From IMG/VR virus record IMGVR_UViG_3300050821_012639, positions 1-20,378 of that record: a stretch of 20,378 nt of DNA; one strand, 5' to 3'. Of this stretch, positions 14,175 through 20,320 are shown one piece after another; position 1 is the stretch's first letter, and each line of letters begins with the position of its first letter. The translations under genes and the position numbers were made by a program. The notes under the pieces were generated by a model. It saw only the letters and a list, made by a program, of their open reading frames with translations. It was not told the origin of the DNA and made no database searches. This stretch comes from a virus.

Positions 14175-14399
14175 TTCCAGCTCCTCAACGTAGGCCCGCG
14201 AGGTTCTTGCATCCCGCGTGCCGCCGGCGCATGCTGCGCGTAGCCCTTCACAAGGCTATGCACAGAGCCATCATGCTCAACTCGTGTCCGGCGGCCGTTG
14301 TCGTATGTCCAGGGGGAAACCCTAAAGGGCAACGGGGACGACTCTGTGCGTCTTGTGAACCGCCGGGCTCTTGGCGTCCCGTCACAAGGAGCACAGAGC

Positions 14400-15125
14400 A
14401 TGACGACCGACAAAGACCATTCTGAAAAGCCATCCAGCCGTAAGCCGCAAATCCTGATTACCGAGGAGCAGTTTGTCGCGACGGAGAGAGCCATCGTCGA
14501 TCTACTCGCCAAGCGAATGGCTCTAGACGATCTGGAGCGTGAGGCGGTGGAGCACAGCGAAGCGCTGAGGATTCAAAAAACTCAGATCGATCCGCTCACC
14601 GACGAAATCTTTGATCTTTACGCGGACATCTGTGCGTCGCCGCCGCTGGACCGGCGTACCGCCCTGATCAAGCTGCGCCTCGCCGTCATCCCATCTCTGG
14701 GATTCGATGCATCGGACGAGGGATACGGAAGCTTGCTCCAGGTTTCCGCCTTTCTCGACGGCGGGAAGCACGCGTACGTGCCGCTGCCCAGCGGCCTGAG
14801 CCGACTTCAAAAAATGATCGTGGTAGAGGAACAAATTCGATCGCTGGCCGTCAGAATCAGCGACGCGGCCGACAACTTCAGTTTCTGGCTCGAGAAGCAA
14901 GAGCAGGACGTTCGGGAGCTCGCCGGCGGCGTCGACCTTGAGGAGATTTACCGCCTCTACCACAAGATCGATGACGGCGTACCCGACACCCTGCGTAATC
15001 AGATCACCAACACGCCCCCGGCCAGCCTTGCCGAGGCGATCGCACTGCTCGAGCTGGCCGCCCCATCCCTAGACGCGGTGATCGCCGGGCTCCGCGCCAT
15101 CGCGGAGAAAGGGGGTGTGGCATGA
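14400..15125 (+). CDS. Hypothetical helical protein
   Basis: A 241-residue, largely helical and acidic protein. ATG 14400 has AAGGAG eight bases upstream and is preferred to the open frame from 14298. Segments include LITEEQFVATERAIVDLLAK, a charged helix to residue 60 and SRLQKMIVVEEQIRSLAVRI. An Ala/Leu-rich C-terminal helix begins SLAEAIALLELAAPSLDAVI. No catalytic motif or membrane span is visible and no family was recognised. The stop overlaps the start of the next gene by four bases, so the two form a translationally coupled pair. Confidence 0.7.
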   Translation: MTTDKDHSEKPSSRKPQILITEEQFVATERAIVDLLAKRMALDDLEREAVEHSEALRIQKTQIDPLTDEIFDLYADICASPPLDRRTALIKLRLAVIPSLGFDASDEGYGSLLQVSAFLDGGKHAYVPLPSGLSRLQKMIVVEEQIRSLAVRISDAADNFSFWLEKQEQDVRELAGGVDLEEIYRLYHKIDDGVPDTLRNQITNTPPASLAEAIALLELAAPSLDAVIAGLRAIAEKGGVA

Positions 15126-15600
15126 GCGCGCGCAACAAACAGCACCCGATCACAAGCCTGCCGTTCGTGTTCGACCATGCGCCGACATCCCGACGCAACT
15201 CGAAACGGAGCTTTTGGCACGTTACGCCGTCGGGCGACTACGGTGAGGACTGTAGGACCGGCTCTCGCTACGCCGTCGAGTACCTGCGCGTTGTGGCGGA
15301 GGAGGATAAGGCGGTTTATCGCAGCGGGGGGTGGCTCGCGCTGATCGTCGGTGCCATGCGCAAGGCTCTCGCCGACGGTGAGCGGTCTGGTATCGAGGGG
15401 GATTTCTCCAAACCATCGGGTTCGCCGCGAAATTCGGATGGAGGCAGGCCGAGCAGCTGCACCTGGACACCGAATTTTATTGGCGAATGGAGGGCAAAGG
15501 GTCGCTCGTCAACCAGCGGCCCGATGGCTCCGTGGTGATCGAGCAGCCGGACGGCACGCGCGCTGTCTATCGCAAGGTAGAGCCCGCCACGGGGAACTGA
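15122..15600 (+). pseudogene. Hypothetical gene broken by a one-base frameshift
   Basis: ATG 15122 overlaps the previous stop as ATGA. The first frame runs to 15538 (138 residues). After the five-G run at 15397-15401 its sequence becomes low in complexity. The frame one base back stays open and protein-like from the same point to TGA 15598: GFLQTIGFAAKFGWRQAEQL, then EFYWRMEGKGSLVNQRPDGS. Adding one G restores a 159-residue protein. The N-terminal part has FWHVTPSGDYGEDCRTGSRY and YRSGGWLALIVGAMRKAL. No family was recognised. The break may be a real mutation, a sequencing error in the G run, or programmed slippage. A terminator follows 54 bases downstream. Confidence 0.65.
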
Positions 15601-15653
15601 TCAGGGTCAGCCAGCGTTATCACAGCTGCACCTAGTAGCTTCCTCTCGCACCT

Positions 15654-15683
15654 CCCGGCGTCGCCCTGCGGCGCCGGGTTTTT
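15654..15683 (+). terminator. Rho-independent terminator
   Basis: A perfect seven-base GC stem, CCCGGCG (15654-15660) with CGCCGGG (15672-15678), is followed at once by TTTTT and then CTTT. It lies 54 bases after the restored stop of the two-gene unit at 14400-15600 and would end that transcript. Confidence 0.8.
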
Positions 15684-15750
15684 CTTTGCTGGCTTCTCGG
15701 CAGTGCGTAACAAAAAATCCCGTGGCGCGCGAACACGGACGAGAATAAGC

Positions 15751-15854
15751 TTAACAACGGCGCGAGACGACCCCAAACCTCGGCCGCGCTGCTTCCCGGA
15801 AGCGAGCCCGGCCGCCCCCCGCGTGCCGGGCTCTTCCGTTTCTACGGCCCGTAC
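15751..15854 (+). repeat. Double-hairpin repeat, copy 1
   Basis: This begins TTAACAACGGCGCGAGACGA. It then forms hairpin GCTTC-CCG-GAAGC (15791-15803) and directly after it a nine-base stem GAGCCCGGC (15804-15812) / GCCGGGCTC (15825-15833). It ends CGTTTCTACGGCCCGTAC. Related copies lie near 17280 and 17444. Stems are kept while loops differ, which suggests a structured RNA or a mobile repeat. No U-run follows the second stem. Confidence 0.55.
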
Positions 15855-15968
15855 CGTAAGCGCCGACCCTGCCACGGGTGATCGGTCGGCACGATGGATG
15901 CAAGCGCGTGATGACGCGCGAGGCAACGTTATGCTGCCATCGCCAAGCGGATGATGGGGAGGCGGAGC

Positions 15969-16055
15969 ATGCTGACTTATGCGGACTATCTGGCAGCGGC
16001 GCTTACGGTCGGTTGCCTCTGCGCCGTGCTGTATGGCGTTTTGTTCATCCTCTAG
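15969..16055 (+). CDS. Single-span membrane peptide (28 residues)
   Basis: ATG 15969 to TAG 16055 encodes 28 residues: a short polar start (MLTYADYLAA) and one hydrophobic helix (ALTVGCLCAVLYGVLFIL) to the end. GGAGG and CGGAG lie just upstream, a strong ribosome site. ATG 15951 in the same frame would add six residues. It is followed 29 bases later by an even smaller membrane peptide. Short hydrophobic peptides occur as type I toxins, as holin-like proteins and as subunits of membrane complexes; nothing here decides between these. Confidence 0.5.
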   Translation: MLTYADYLAAALTVGCLCAVLYGVLFIL

Positions 16056-16084
16056 GCGCGGACAAGTTGCCGGGCAAGGGCGAG

Positions 16085-16153
16085 ATGGTCGTGATGACGG
16101 TCTTGCTGGCCGTCTTGGTCATCAGCCTCTGTGCGCTATTCCTCCTCCTGTAG
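16085..16153 (+). CDS. Single-span membrane peptide (22 residues)
   Basis: ATG 16085 to TAG 16153 encodes 22 residues that are almost wholly hydrophobic (MTVLLAVLVISLCALFLLL after MVV). AAGG lies five bases upstream. The frame is open further upstream but is not protein-like there. Its distance to the preceding peptide gene suggests a shared message. A frame this short can occur by chance, but the fully membrane-like composition and the similar neighbours argue for a gene. Confidence 0.4.
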   Translation: MVVMTVLLAVLVISLCALFLLL

Positions 16154-16230
16154 CCGAGCGGGCGCAGCGGAAGCGCTAGCGTAGGGAAGCGGGTCGAGGG
16201 CAGGGTCAGAGGAGACAGCGCCTCCAGGAG

Positions 16231-16341
16231 CTAGCGCGGCTGCTCCAGCTTGCGGACCCGCTGCTCGAGGACTTCGATCTGCGTAGCTAATAGAGCGCCG
16301 TAAGCGCCGACGAAGATGGCCCGGCTACGGAAGAAACAGTC
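16231..16341 (-). pseudogene. Probable 3' part of the 79-residue membrane protein gene, out of frame
   Basis: A minus-strand frame without a start codon reads FFRSRAIFVGAYGALLATQI, then EVLEQRVRKLEQPR, to TAG at 16233-16231. It lies in the frame next to the preceding membrane protein gene, whose frame stops at 16325. Removing one T from the TTT run (16334-16336) joins the two into a 110-residue protein with a further membrane segment and a charged C-terminal helix. Confidence 0.4.
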
Positions 16342-16564
16342 GAACGCTCATGCACGCGGCGGAGAGCCCCGAAAACCCAGCGGCCCATTTGTTCATAACG
16401 GCCGAAAATCGGATCGCTCTTAGGTACGGGTCGCCTTCCGGCACATCTCCATCCCAATAGAGGCGTTGACGCGGTAAGCGTCTCAGGGCGGAGAGAAACC
16501 AGAACACCGCCGCGACAAGGGCGAACACCGCCGCGCTGATTTCCAAGAACCTAGCGCGCGGCAC
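16325..16564 (-). CDS. Small membrane protein, probably truncated by a frameshift
   Basis: A 79-residue protein from GTG 16564. One membrane helix near the start (FLEISAAVFALVAAVFWFL) is followed by a basic turn (RRLPRQRLYWDGDVPEGDPY) and a second hydrophobic part (MNKWAAGFSGLSAACMSV). GTG 16564 begins two bases after the upstream gene's stop, which supports the start by coupling, although no good ribosome site is present. The C-terminus VRLFLP is probably the product of an extra T at 16334-16336; see the downstream open frame to 16231. No family was recognised. Confidence 0.55.
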   Translation of the reverse strand: MPRARFLEISAAVFALVAAVFWFLSALRRLPRQRLYWDGDVPEGDPYLRAIRFSAVMNKWAAGFSGLSAACMSVRLFLP

Positions 16565-16566
16565 GG

Positions 16567-16710
16567 CTAACCCGCGAGAACTCGGACGAGATGGCTGATC
16601 GCCTCCAGCTGTGCTTCGCTTTTGATCTCGCCAAGATTGCGCATGAGGTTGAAGAGCATTTGCGGCGTCTGCCCCACCTCATTCGCCGACCAGCATGTCG
16701 AAGACCACAC
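16567..16710 (-). CDS. Small helical hypothetical protein
   Basis: A minus-strand frame from GTG 16710 (47 residues), with GGGAGG seven bases upstream. GTG 16677 is an alternative that gives 36 residues and follows directly on the stop of the overlapping 21-codon frame. The core is a helical segment, QTPQMLFNLMRNLGEIKSEA, then QLEAISHLVRVLAG. A one-base change near 16681 would instead join it to the upstream short frame as one 58-residue protein. It ends two bases before the next start. Function is unknown. Confidence 0.45.
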   Translation of the reverse strand: MWSSTCWSANEVGQTPQMLFNLMRNLGEIKSEAQLEAISHLVRVLAG

Positions 16711-16744
16711 GTCGACGCCTCCCGGGTTTGGGCGTTTTGTCCAT
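16679..16744 (-). CDS. Short basic frame, possibly the N-terminus of the next protein
   Basis: ATG 16744 to TGA 16679 encodes 21 residues: a basic start (DKTPKPGRRRR) and a hydrophobic end (VVFDMLVGE). It begins three bases after the stop of a membrane-peptide gene and overlaps the following gene. It may be translated alone. Its style and position also fit the N-terminal part of the following protein separated by a one-base shift. Confidence 0.3.
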   Translation of the reverse strand: MDKTPKPGRRRRVVFDMLVGE

Positions 16745-16747
16745 CCG

Positions 16748-16855
16748 TCATAGAGCCAAAGCGACCGCTACCAAGGCAAGGATCAAAAGGACCAGCGGCA
16801 GGCTCCTGATCAAGCTGTCAGGACTTGGCGGTGTTCGTCGCCGGTTGCCGGCCAT
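16748..16855 (-). CDS. Single-span membrane peptide (35 residues)
   Basis: ATG 16855 to TGA 16748 on the minus strand encodes 35 residues. A basic, Pro-rich start (AGNRRRTPPSPD) is followed by one long hydrophobic helix (LPLVLLILALVAVALAL) at the C-terminus. It is the first gene of a compact minus-strand series running to 16231, with gaps of three bases or overlaps. The ribosome site is weak (GAG). The 256 bases upstream, to 17111, hold no gene I can support. Confidence 0.45.
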   Translation of the reverse strand: MAGNRRRTPPSPDSLIRSLPLVLLILALVAVALAL

Positions 16856-17111
16856 ATCTCAGCATCGCGTCATTTGCGACGCGGGGTCAACCTCATCGCC
16901 TGGTGTCGCCCAGCGGCGCGCCGGGCTTTTGTTCGGCAGCGGTAGCGGTGCGCGCGACGCCGAGGCGCGGCTAGGTCTGGCCGCTGAAAAACCGGGCCTC
17001 ACCGCGGCGCGGGACGCGTTCGGCATCGATCTTGCTGGATCGAGCCGGTCGATTAGCGCCCACGACAGTCACTCACTACTAAAGCGCGGAGCGCATTGGG
17101 GAGAGTTCCCG

Positions 17112-17222
17112 ATGGGCATGAAGCTTTACTGGATCACGTTAGGCGCCACGCTGCTGGTCTTGGCGGTACTCCTCCTCAACAACGTTGTGAGGCGGGGTCG
17201 GGATCGACACGGCCAGCACTGA
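17112..17222 (+). CDS. Single-span membrane peptide (36 residues)
   Basis: ATG 17112 to TGA 17222 encodes 36 residues, with GGGGAG eight bases upstream. After MGMKLYW comes a membrane helix (ITLGATLLVLAVLLLNNVV) and a basic tail (RRGRDRHGQH), a typical C-in topology by the positive-inside rule. The frame is open from 16695, but the upstream part is not protein-like. It is followed by two double-hairpin repeats. It shares size and design with the other micro-membrane proteins here but not sequence. Confidence 0.5.
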   Translation: MGMKLYWITLGATLLVLAVLLLNNVVRRGRDRHGQH

Positions 17223-17279
17223 TGGCTGGCGCCAGAGGGCTCTTTTCCCCGTGACGCGCCCACCGCAACGGGAATACGG

Positions 17280-17390
17280 TTAATACCGGCGCGAAAGGTG
17301 ATCTCCCTTGGTCTTCCATCGCACTCTTCCCCCGACGAGGGAAGAGAGCCCGGCACCTCGCCACGAGTGCCGGGCTCTGTCCCTTCGGGC
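17280..17390 (+). repeat. Double-hairpin repeat, copy 2
   Basis: This begins TTAATACCGGCGCGA, like copy 1. Hairpin one is CTCTTCCC (17324-17331) / GGGAAGAG (17339-17346). Hairpin two is a perfect 11-base stem, GAGCCCGGCAC (17346-17356) / GTGCCGGGCTC (17367-17377). The stem sequences differ from copy 1 in a compensated way while the layout is kept. Confidence 0.55.
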
Positions 17391-17443
17391 TAAACCAAAA
17401 TTAAGCATCAAATTCTTTGCGTAATTTACGGGTGTGCTGAGAT

Positions 17444-17560
17444 CTTGATCGCGGCGCGTGACGACCCCCACAACCCGGATCGCGCCGCTTCCCCACCCGG
17501 AAGCGAGCCCGGCCTTTCTCCCCGATTGTGCCGGGCTCATCTGTTTCTAAGGCCCGTACA
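17444..17560 (+). repeat. Double-hairpin repeat, copy 3
   Basis: Hairpin one is GCTTCC (17487-17492) / GGAAGC (17499-17504). Hairpin two is GAGCCCGGC (17505-17513) / GCCGGGCTC (17530-17538). The end CTGTTTCTAAGGCCCGTAC is nearly the same as in copy 1, as is the stretch GCGCGTGACGACCCC before the hairpins. It lies 14 bases past the stop of the NUMOD3-like gene on the other strand, so it could also end that transcript. Confidence 0.55.
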
Positions 17561-17573
17561 GCTCCGCTGCTCT

Positions 17574-17936
17574 CTAGCTTTTGGCGGTATCCCTATTCTT
17601 GCGGCGCCTTTTGGCAGCCTTCATGCTCGCTACTATCTTGGCTCGCATCTCCGGATCAGCCCACCGCTTCTTGGCCGCCGCCCCTTGTTTTTGACGCGCA
17701 ACCGGATCGGCGTGAATCGCCCGTAAGTGGGCGACCATTCTTTCGCGTATCGCAGGATCAGCCCATCTAGCTTTTGAGACTTCACTCATCTTTTCTCGGC
17801 TAGCCGGGCTGCGGATCGCGGCTCTGATTCTCGCCCCTGTTACCGGATCGGCCCATCGCGCCTTCGTTATGGCGCTTTGTCTCTCACGCATTTCAGGGGT
17901 GGCCCGCGGTCGGGGGTTAGCACGGCTCGGTTTCAT
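17574..17936 (-). CDS. NUMOD3-like repeat protein
   Basis: A 120-residue, very basic protein built of repeats of about 24 residues around the motif KARWADP (copies SAITKARWADPVTGARI, SEVSKARWADPAIRERM and AAKKRWADPEMRAKI, plus weaker AIRSPASREKM and AIHADPVARQK). This is the pattern of NUMOD3-type modules, DNA-binding helices normally attached to GIY-YIG or HNH homing endonucleases. No nuclease domain is present, so it is a stand-alone repeat protein or a nuclease remnant. ATG 17936 has GGGGGA just upstream; GTG 17978 would add 14 residues and overlap the preceding gene. It ends in a lysine/arginine-rich tail (KAAKRRRKNRD). Confidence 0.65.
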   Translation of the reverse strand: MKPSRANPRPRATPEMRERQSAITKARWADPVTGARIRAAIRSPASREKMSEVSKARWADPAIRERMVAHLRAIHADPVARQKQGAAAKKRWADPEMRAKIVASMKAAKRRRKNRDTAKS

Positions 17937-17958
17937 TTCCCCCGGGGGCCCATTGTTG

Positions 17959-18258
17959 TTACGCCCGTTGGCGATCACGATCAGCGGCCGGTTTATGGCG
18001 CGCAGGGTGCGAACTCTCGGTCACCTTTATTGAAGGCCTCGGCTGAGGCCACAGGCGCCGCAAAAGCCGGAGGGACAGCCAAAAAAAGCCGACACCGAAG
18101 ACGAGAGTTATCGGGTCGGTGAGGCGCAAAATCCATGATGTCGGGGCGAATGCAAGCGAGGCTGGTGCACCCAGGCCGATCAGGATCGCGGTCGACAACA
18201 CTTCAGCCCCGACAATGGCGACGAAGAGGCTAAGTGTGATGCGACCGATTTTACGCAT
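17959..18258 (-). CDS. Small membrane protein, two spans
   Basis: A 99-residue protein from ATG 18258, with AGGA about nine bases upstream. Two hydrophobic segments are visible: ITLSLFVAIVGAEVLSTAIL (about residues 7-26) and ITLVFGVGFFWLSLRLL (about 50-66). A basic, polar cytoplasmic tail follows (RRLWPQPRPSIKV). It precedes the NUMOD3-like gene and the two may be co-transcribed. No family was recognised. Confidence 0.6.
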   Translation of the reverse strand: MRKIGRITLSLFVAIVGAEVLSTAILIGLGAPASLAFAPTSWILRLTDPITLVFGVGFFWLSLRLLRRLWPQPRPSIKVTESSHPARHKPAADRDRQRA

Positions 18259-18410
18259 GCATTGATCCTGGAAATGAAGCCGCGGTCAGCGTCTACTCGG
18301 CATCCTACAAGCAGGACTGGTGCCAAGGGAGGGATGCACGATCGGTGAATTATCGCTCGGCTTCGGTGATCATCAGGCGGGAGCGGACAGCCACTTGGTG
18401 GAGGACGGCG

Positions 18411-19766
18411 TTATTGGCAGTTAACTTGGCACTCGACCTTAGAGATTGTCGGCGGATTGTTGACGGTTTGCACCAAAATCAAGGTGTCGCCCCGCTTCCA
18501 GAAGAAATTGCAAGTGGGCGAAGGTGCCCCGGAACATGACTCCCGCTCGGGGAAACATGGGTTGTCCTTACTTGGATCGCACCGTTGCGCTTCAGCCGGC
18601 AGCACCGGCCCGTATCCGAGGGCGATGAGGCTACGGCGCCCGCTGGCATAGGCCGTCTTGTCTGGGAAGACCGGTGCCCCTGCGCTGGGCCGCGTGCCGG
18701 GGTCCGGAGGCGGGGTCACCGACGCAATTGCTGCCGCCTTATCCGGGGGTGGTGGTGTACCTGTTGGCGGAGACGACCCCGTTGACGACTTGTCGACCGC
18801 GGTACTTTCCTTCTGCACTGGGGGCGGAGGAGCGGGAGCCGCGGAAGCAGGCGCGGGCGGGATGACGGCTGCCACGGGGACCGGGTTGGGCGGCACCGCC
18901 GTATTCGCCGCCGTTTGCTGCGGCGTCGCGCCTGGAAGCGTAAGCGTCAAGGTGCCAGCGGTGTTGTCCGTCGTCCAGGAAGCAAATCGGGACAGGAAGC
19001 TTTGGCCGAGCAGCGGGCCGCCCGCGGACGGAGCGACGCTTGCGACGACGTCGGTGAGGGTCTGATCCCCGACTTGCAAGCTGTGCAGCTTAAATCTCAT
19101 GCTTGGCAGCTTTGACCCGTCAGCAAGCGTATAGACTTGTTTGCCAATATAATCGCTTTCCTTTACCGTTCCCGATCGAAAGAGGACCGAGACTACGTCA
19201 GCTGGCAATACAACATCGGCCGCGCCACTATCTAAAGTAAAATCAATACTGATGACGCCATTGATACGCACTGGGACTTGAAACGTGCCGCCATTCTTTG
19301 TCATTGCAACCGTGAAATTTCCACTCGCACCAGTCGGCGGAGGAACTGGCGGTGTTGCTGCATCTCTCGCTTTCTTTGCCGCAATCGCGGCACGCTTCTG
19401 CCGAAGACGTTCCGCTTCTTCTTCGTCGCGGATGGGCTGCTGCTGCTGTAAATATTGCTGTTGTTGTTGATATTGTAGCTGTTGCTGTTGATAAATCTGT
19501 TGTTGCTGGCGCTGTTGGAGTTGCTGTTGTTGTTGGAGTTGCTGTTGTTGAATGCTCTGATTGATTATCGCGCCTACCACACCATTGAAAATTCCCATTC
19601 CATTATTGTATTGGGCAAAAGCTGCTGGTGTAGGTACAACGAAGCTCATCACCGCGCAGAAAACCAAAGATACCACATCAACTATTCTAAATGACGTCTT
19701 TCTTCTATAACGATGCGTGTTGCTGCATCCTGCAGCGTTTTGATTGTTTTGCATCCGAAAGGTCAT
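18411..19766 (-). CDS. Exported retropepsin-like aspartic protease with Q-rich and Cys-rich regions
   Basis: A 451-residue protein from ATG 19766 (AAGAG upstream); a TTG at 19820 would add 18 residues. A long basic N-region and a hydrophobic stretch ending PTPAAFA|Q (residues 45-52) form a signal peptide or anchor. Residues 66-110 are mostly glutamine. A clan AA aspartic protease domain follows: VRINGVISIDFTLDSGAADVVLP, with catalytic D179 in DSGA, then ADGSKLPSMRFKLHSLQVG and GGPLLGQSFLSRF, about residues 150-255. A Pro/Ala-rich linker leads to a C-terminal domain of about 80 residues with several Cys (RCDPSKDNPC, ERESCSG, SPTCNFFWKRGD). Such single-domain proteases act as dimers. It is AT-richer than its surroundings, suggesting acquired cargo. 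Confidence 0.8.
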   Translation of the reverse strand: MTFRMQNNQNAAGCSNTHRYRRKTSFRIVDVVSLVFCAVMSFVVPTPAAFAQYNNGMGIFNGVVGAIINQSIQQQQLQQQQQLQQRQQQQIYQQQQLQYQQQQQYLQQQQPIRDEEEAERLRQKRAAIAAKKARDAATPPVPPPTGASGNFTVAMTKNGGTFQVPVRINGVISIDFTLDSGAADVVLPADVVSVLFRSGTVKESDYIGKQVYTLADGSKLPSMRFKLHSLQVGDQTLTDVVASVAPSAGGPLLGQSFLSRFASWTTDNTAGTLTLTLPGATPQQTAANTAVPPNPVPVAAVIPPAPASAAPAPPPPVQKESTAVDKSSTGSSPPTGTPPPPDKAAAIASVTPPPDPGTRPSAGAPVFPDKTAYASGRRSLIALGYGPVLPAEAQRCDPSKDNPCFPERESCSGAPSPTCNFFWKRGDTLILVQTVNNPPTISKVECQVNCQ

Positions 19767-20140
19767 GGACGAGCTCTTTTGGGTCACAAGGGGGCACGTA
19801 TCTGAATCGATAAAGCTCAATTTCGAACGATAATCGTTGGTTTAAGGTGGCGCAAGCGGTTCAGCTAAAGATAGCTAAGCCATCCACCCGCGGCTGCGCT
19901 CAAACTAAGGGGGTCGGAGAACGAGAGGCGACCACTATTTTGTGAGTAGCCTGTTTGTGGGGGCGCTGCGTGTTTTATACGACTACGGATCTCGCCCGAT
20001 GATCACCGAGGCAGCGCGCGTCCGGTCAAATGGTCGTTCTCTGGTCGCGCACGCCAGCGGATGTCCGTGCCGTCGCCCCTTCGTCGGCGGGCGGTTATGG
20101 AGTTGCTGACGCGGCGAGAGGTAAGCTGACTAAGGCGGCG
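19767..20140. other. Intergenic stretch at the right end
   Basis: These 374 bases hold no gene I can support. The longest frame with a plausible start (GTG 19848, 31 codons) lacks a separate ribosome site and is not protein-like. The part nearest the protease gene is AT-rich (CGATAATCG, TTTAAGG) and may carry its promoter. From about 19970 the sequence is ordinary GC-rich DNA leading into the arm sites. Confidence 0.5.
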
Positions 20141-20160
20141 TTGGCACCGGTTTTGGCACC
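20141..20160. promoter_or_regulatory. Putative integrase arm-type sites, right end
   Basis: GGCACC occurs at 20143-20148 and 20155-20160 with the same 12-base spacing as at the left end. The 18 bases from 20143 to 20160 are identical to 160-177. They lie 121 bases from the attR core; the left copy lies about 60 bases from attL. Joined in the excised circle, they would form two arms around the core. The role is inferred. Confidence 0.5.
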
Positions 20161-20190
20161 CGACTCCTTTCGTTAGGAATTAAAAGCTTA

Positions 20191-20225
20191 GATTTTCGCG
20201 CGCGCGAAAATCGCCATATTGGCGA
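20191..20225. repeat. Two adjoining palindromes near attR
   Basis: Bases 20191-20212 form a perfect 22-base palindrome: GATTTT, then alternating CG/GC, then AAAATC. It overlaps by two bases a second inverted repeat, TCGCCA-TAT-TGGCGA (20211-20225). The block lies between the arm sites and the attachment core, where host factors or excisionase often bind. It could also fold as an RNA hairpin, with short T and A runs at its feet. Confidence 0.6.
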
Positions 20226-20280
20226 GACATTCCGCGGCTTTCCGGTATCGGAGCCTGTTTTTCGGTACAGCGGAAACCAT

Positions 20281-20320
20281 TTTAGCAAACCGCCGCCTTC
20301 AGCCACTCGGCCACCCCTCC
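20281..20320 (-). pseudogene. tRNA-Ser(GCU) 5' fragment
   Basis: The minus strand repeats the first 40 bases of tRNA-Ser, from GGAGGGG at 20320 to the anticodon loop at 20281. It then changes to unrelated element sequence. The fragment lacks the variable arm, T arm and acceptor 3' strand and cannot make a tRNA. It is the original chromosomal 5' half left behind after integration. Confidence 0.85.

Noticed and set aside
14310-14395. Riboswitch or structured leader ahead of the 241-residue protein
   Set aside because: Short complementary G and C runs are present (GGGGGAAACCC, GGGC), but no known riboswitch pattern fits and the pairing is not extensive.
14298-14399. Upstream extension of the 241-residue protein from TTG 14298
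   Set aside because: ATG 14400 has a strong AAGGAG at ideal distance; the extension has none.
16905-16935. Terminator-like GCCC...GGGC followed by TTTT
   Set aside because: Only a four-base outer stem with a self-complementary GGCGCGCC inside, and no plus-strand gene ends nearby.
18345-18539. 64-codon plus-strand frame before and across the protease gene end
   Set aside because: It is antisense to the protease C-terminus and has no ribosome site; the upstream frame lacks a start.
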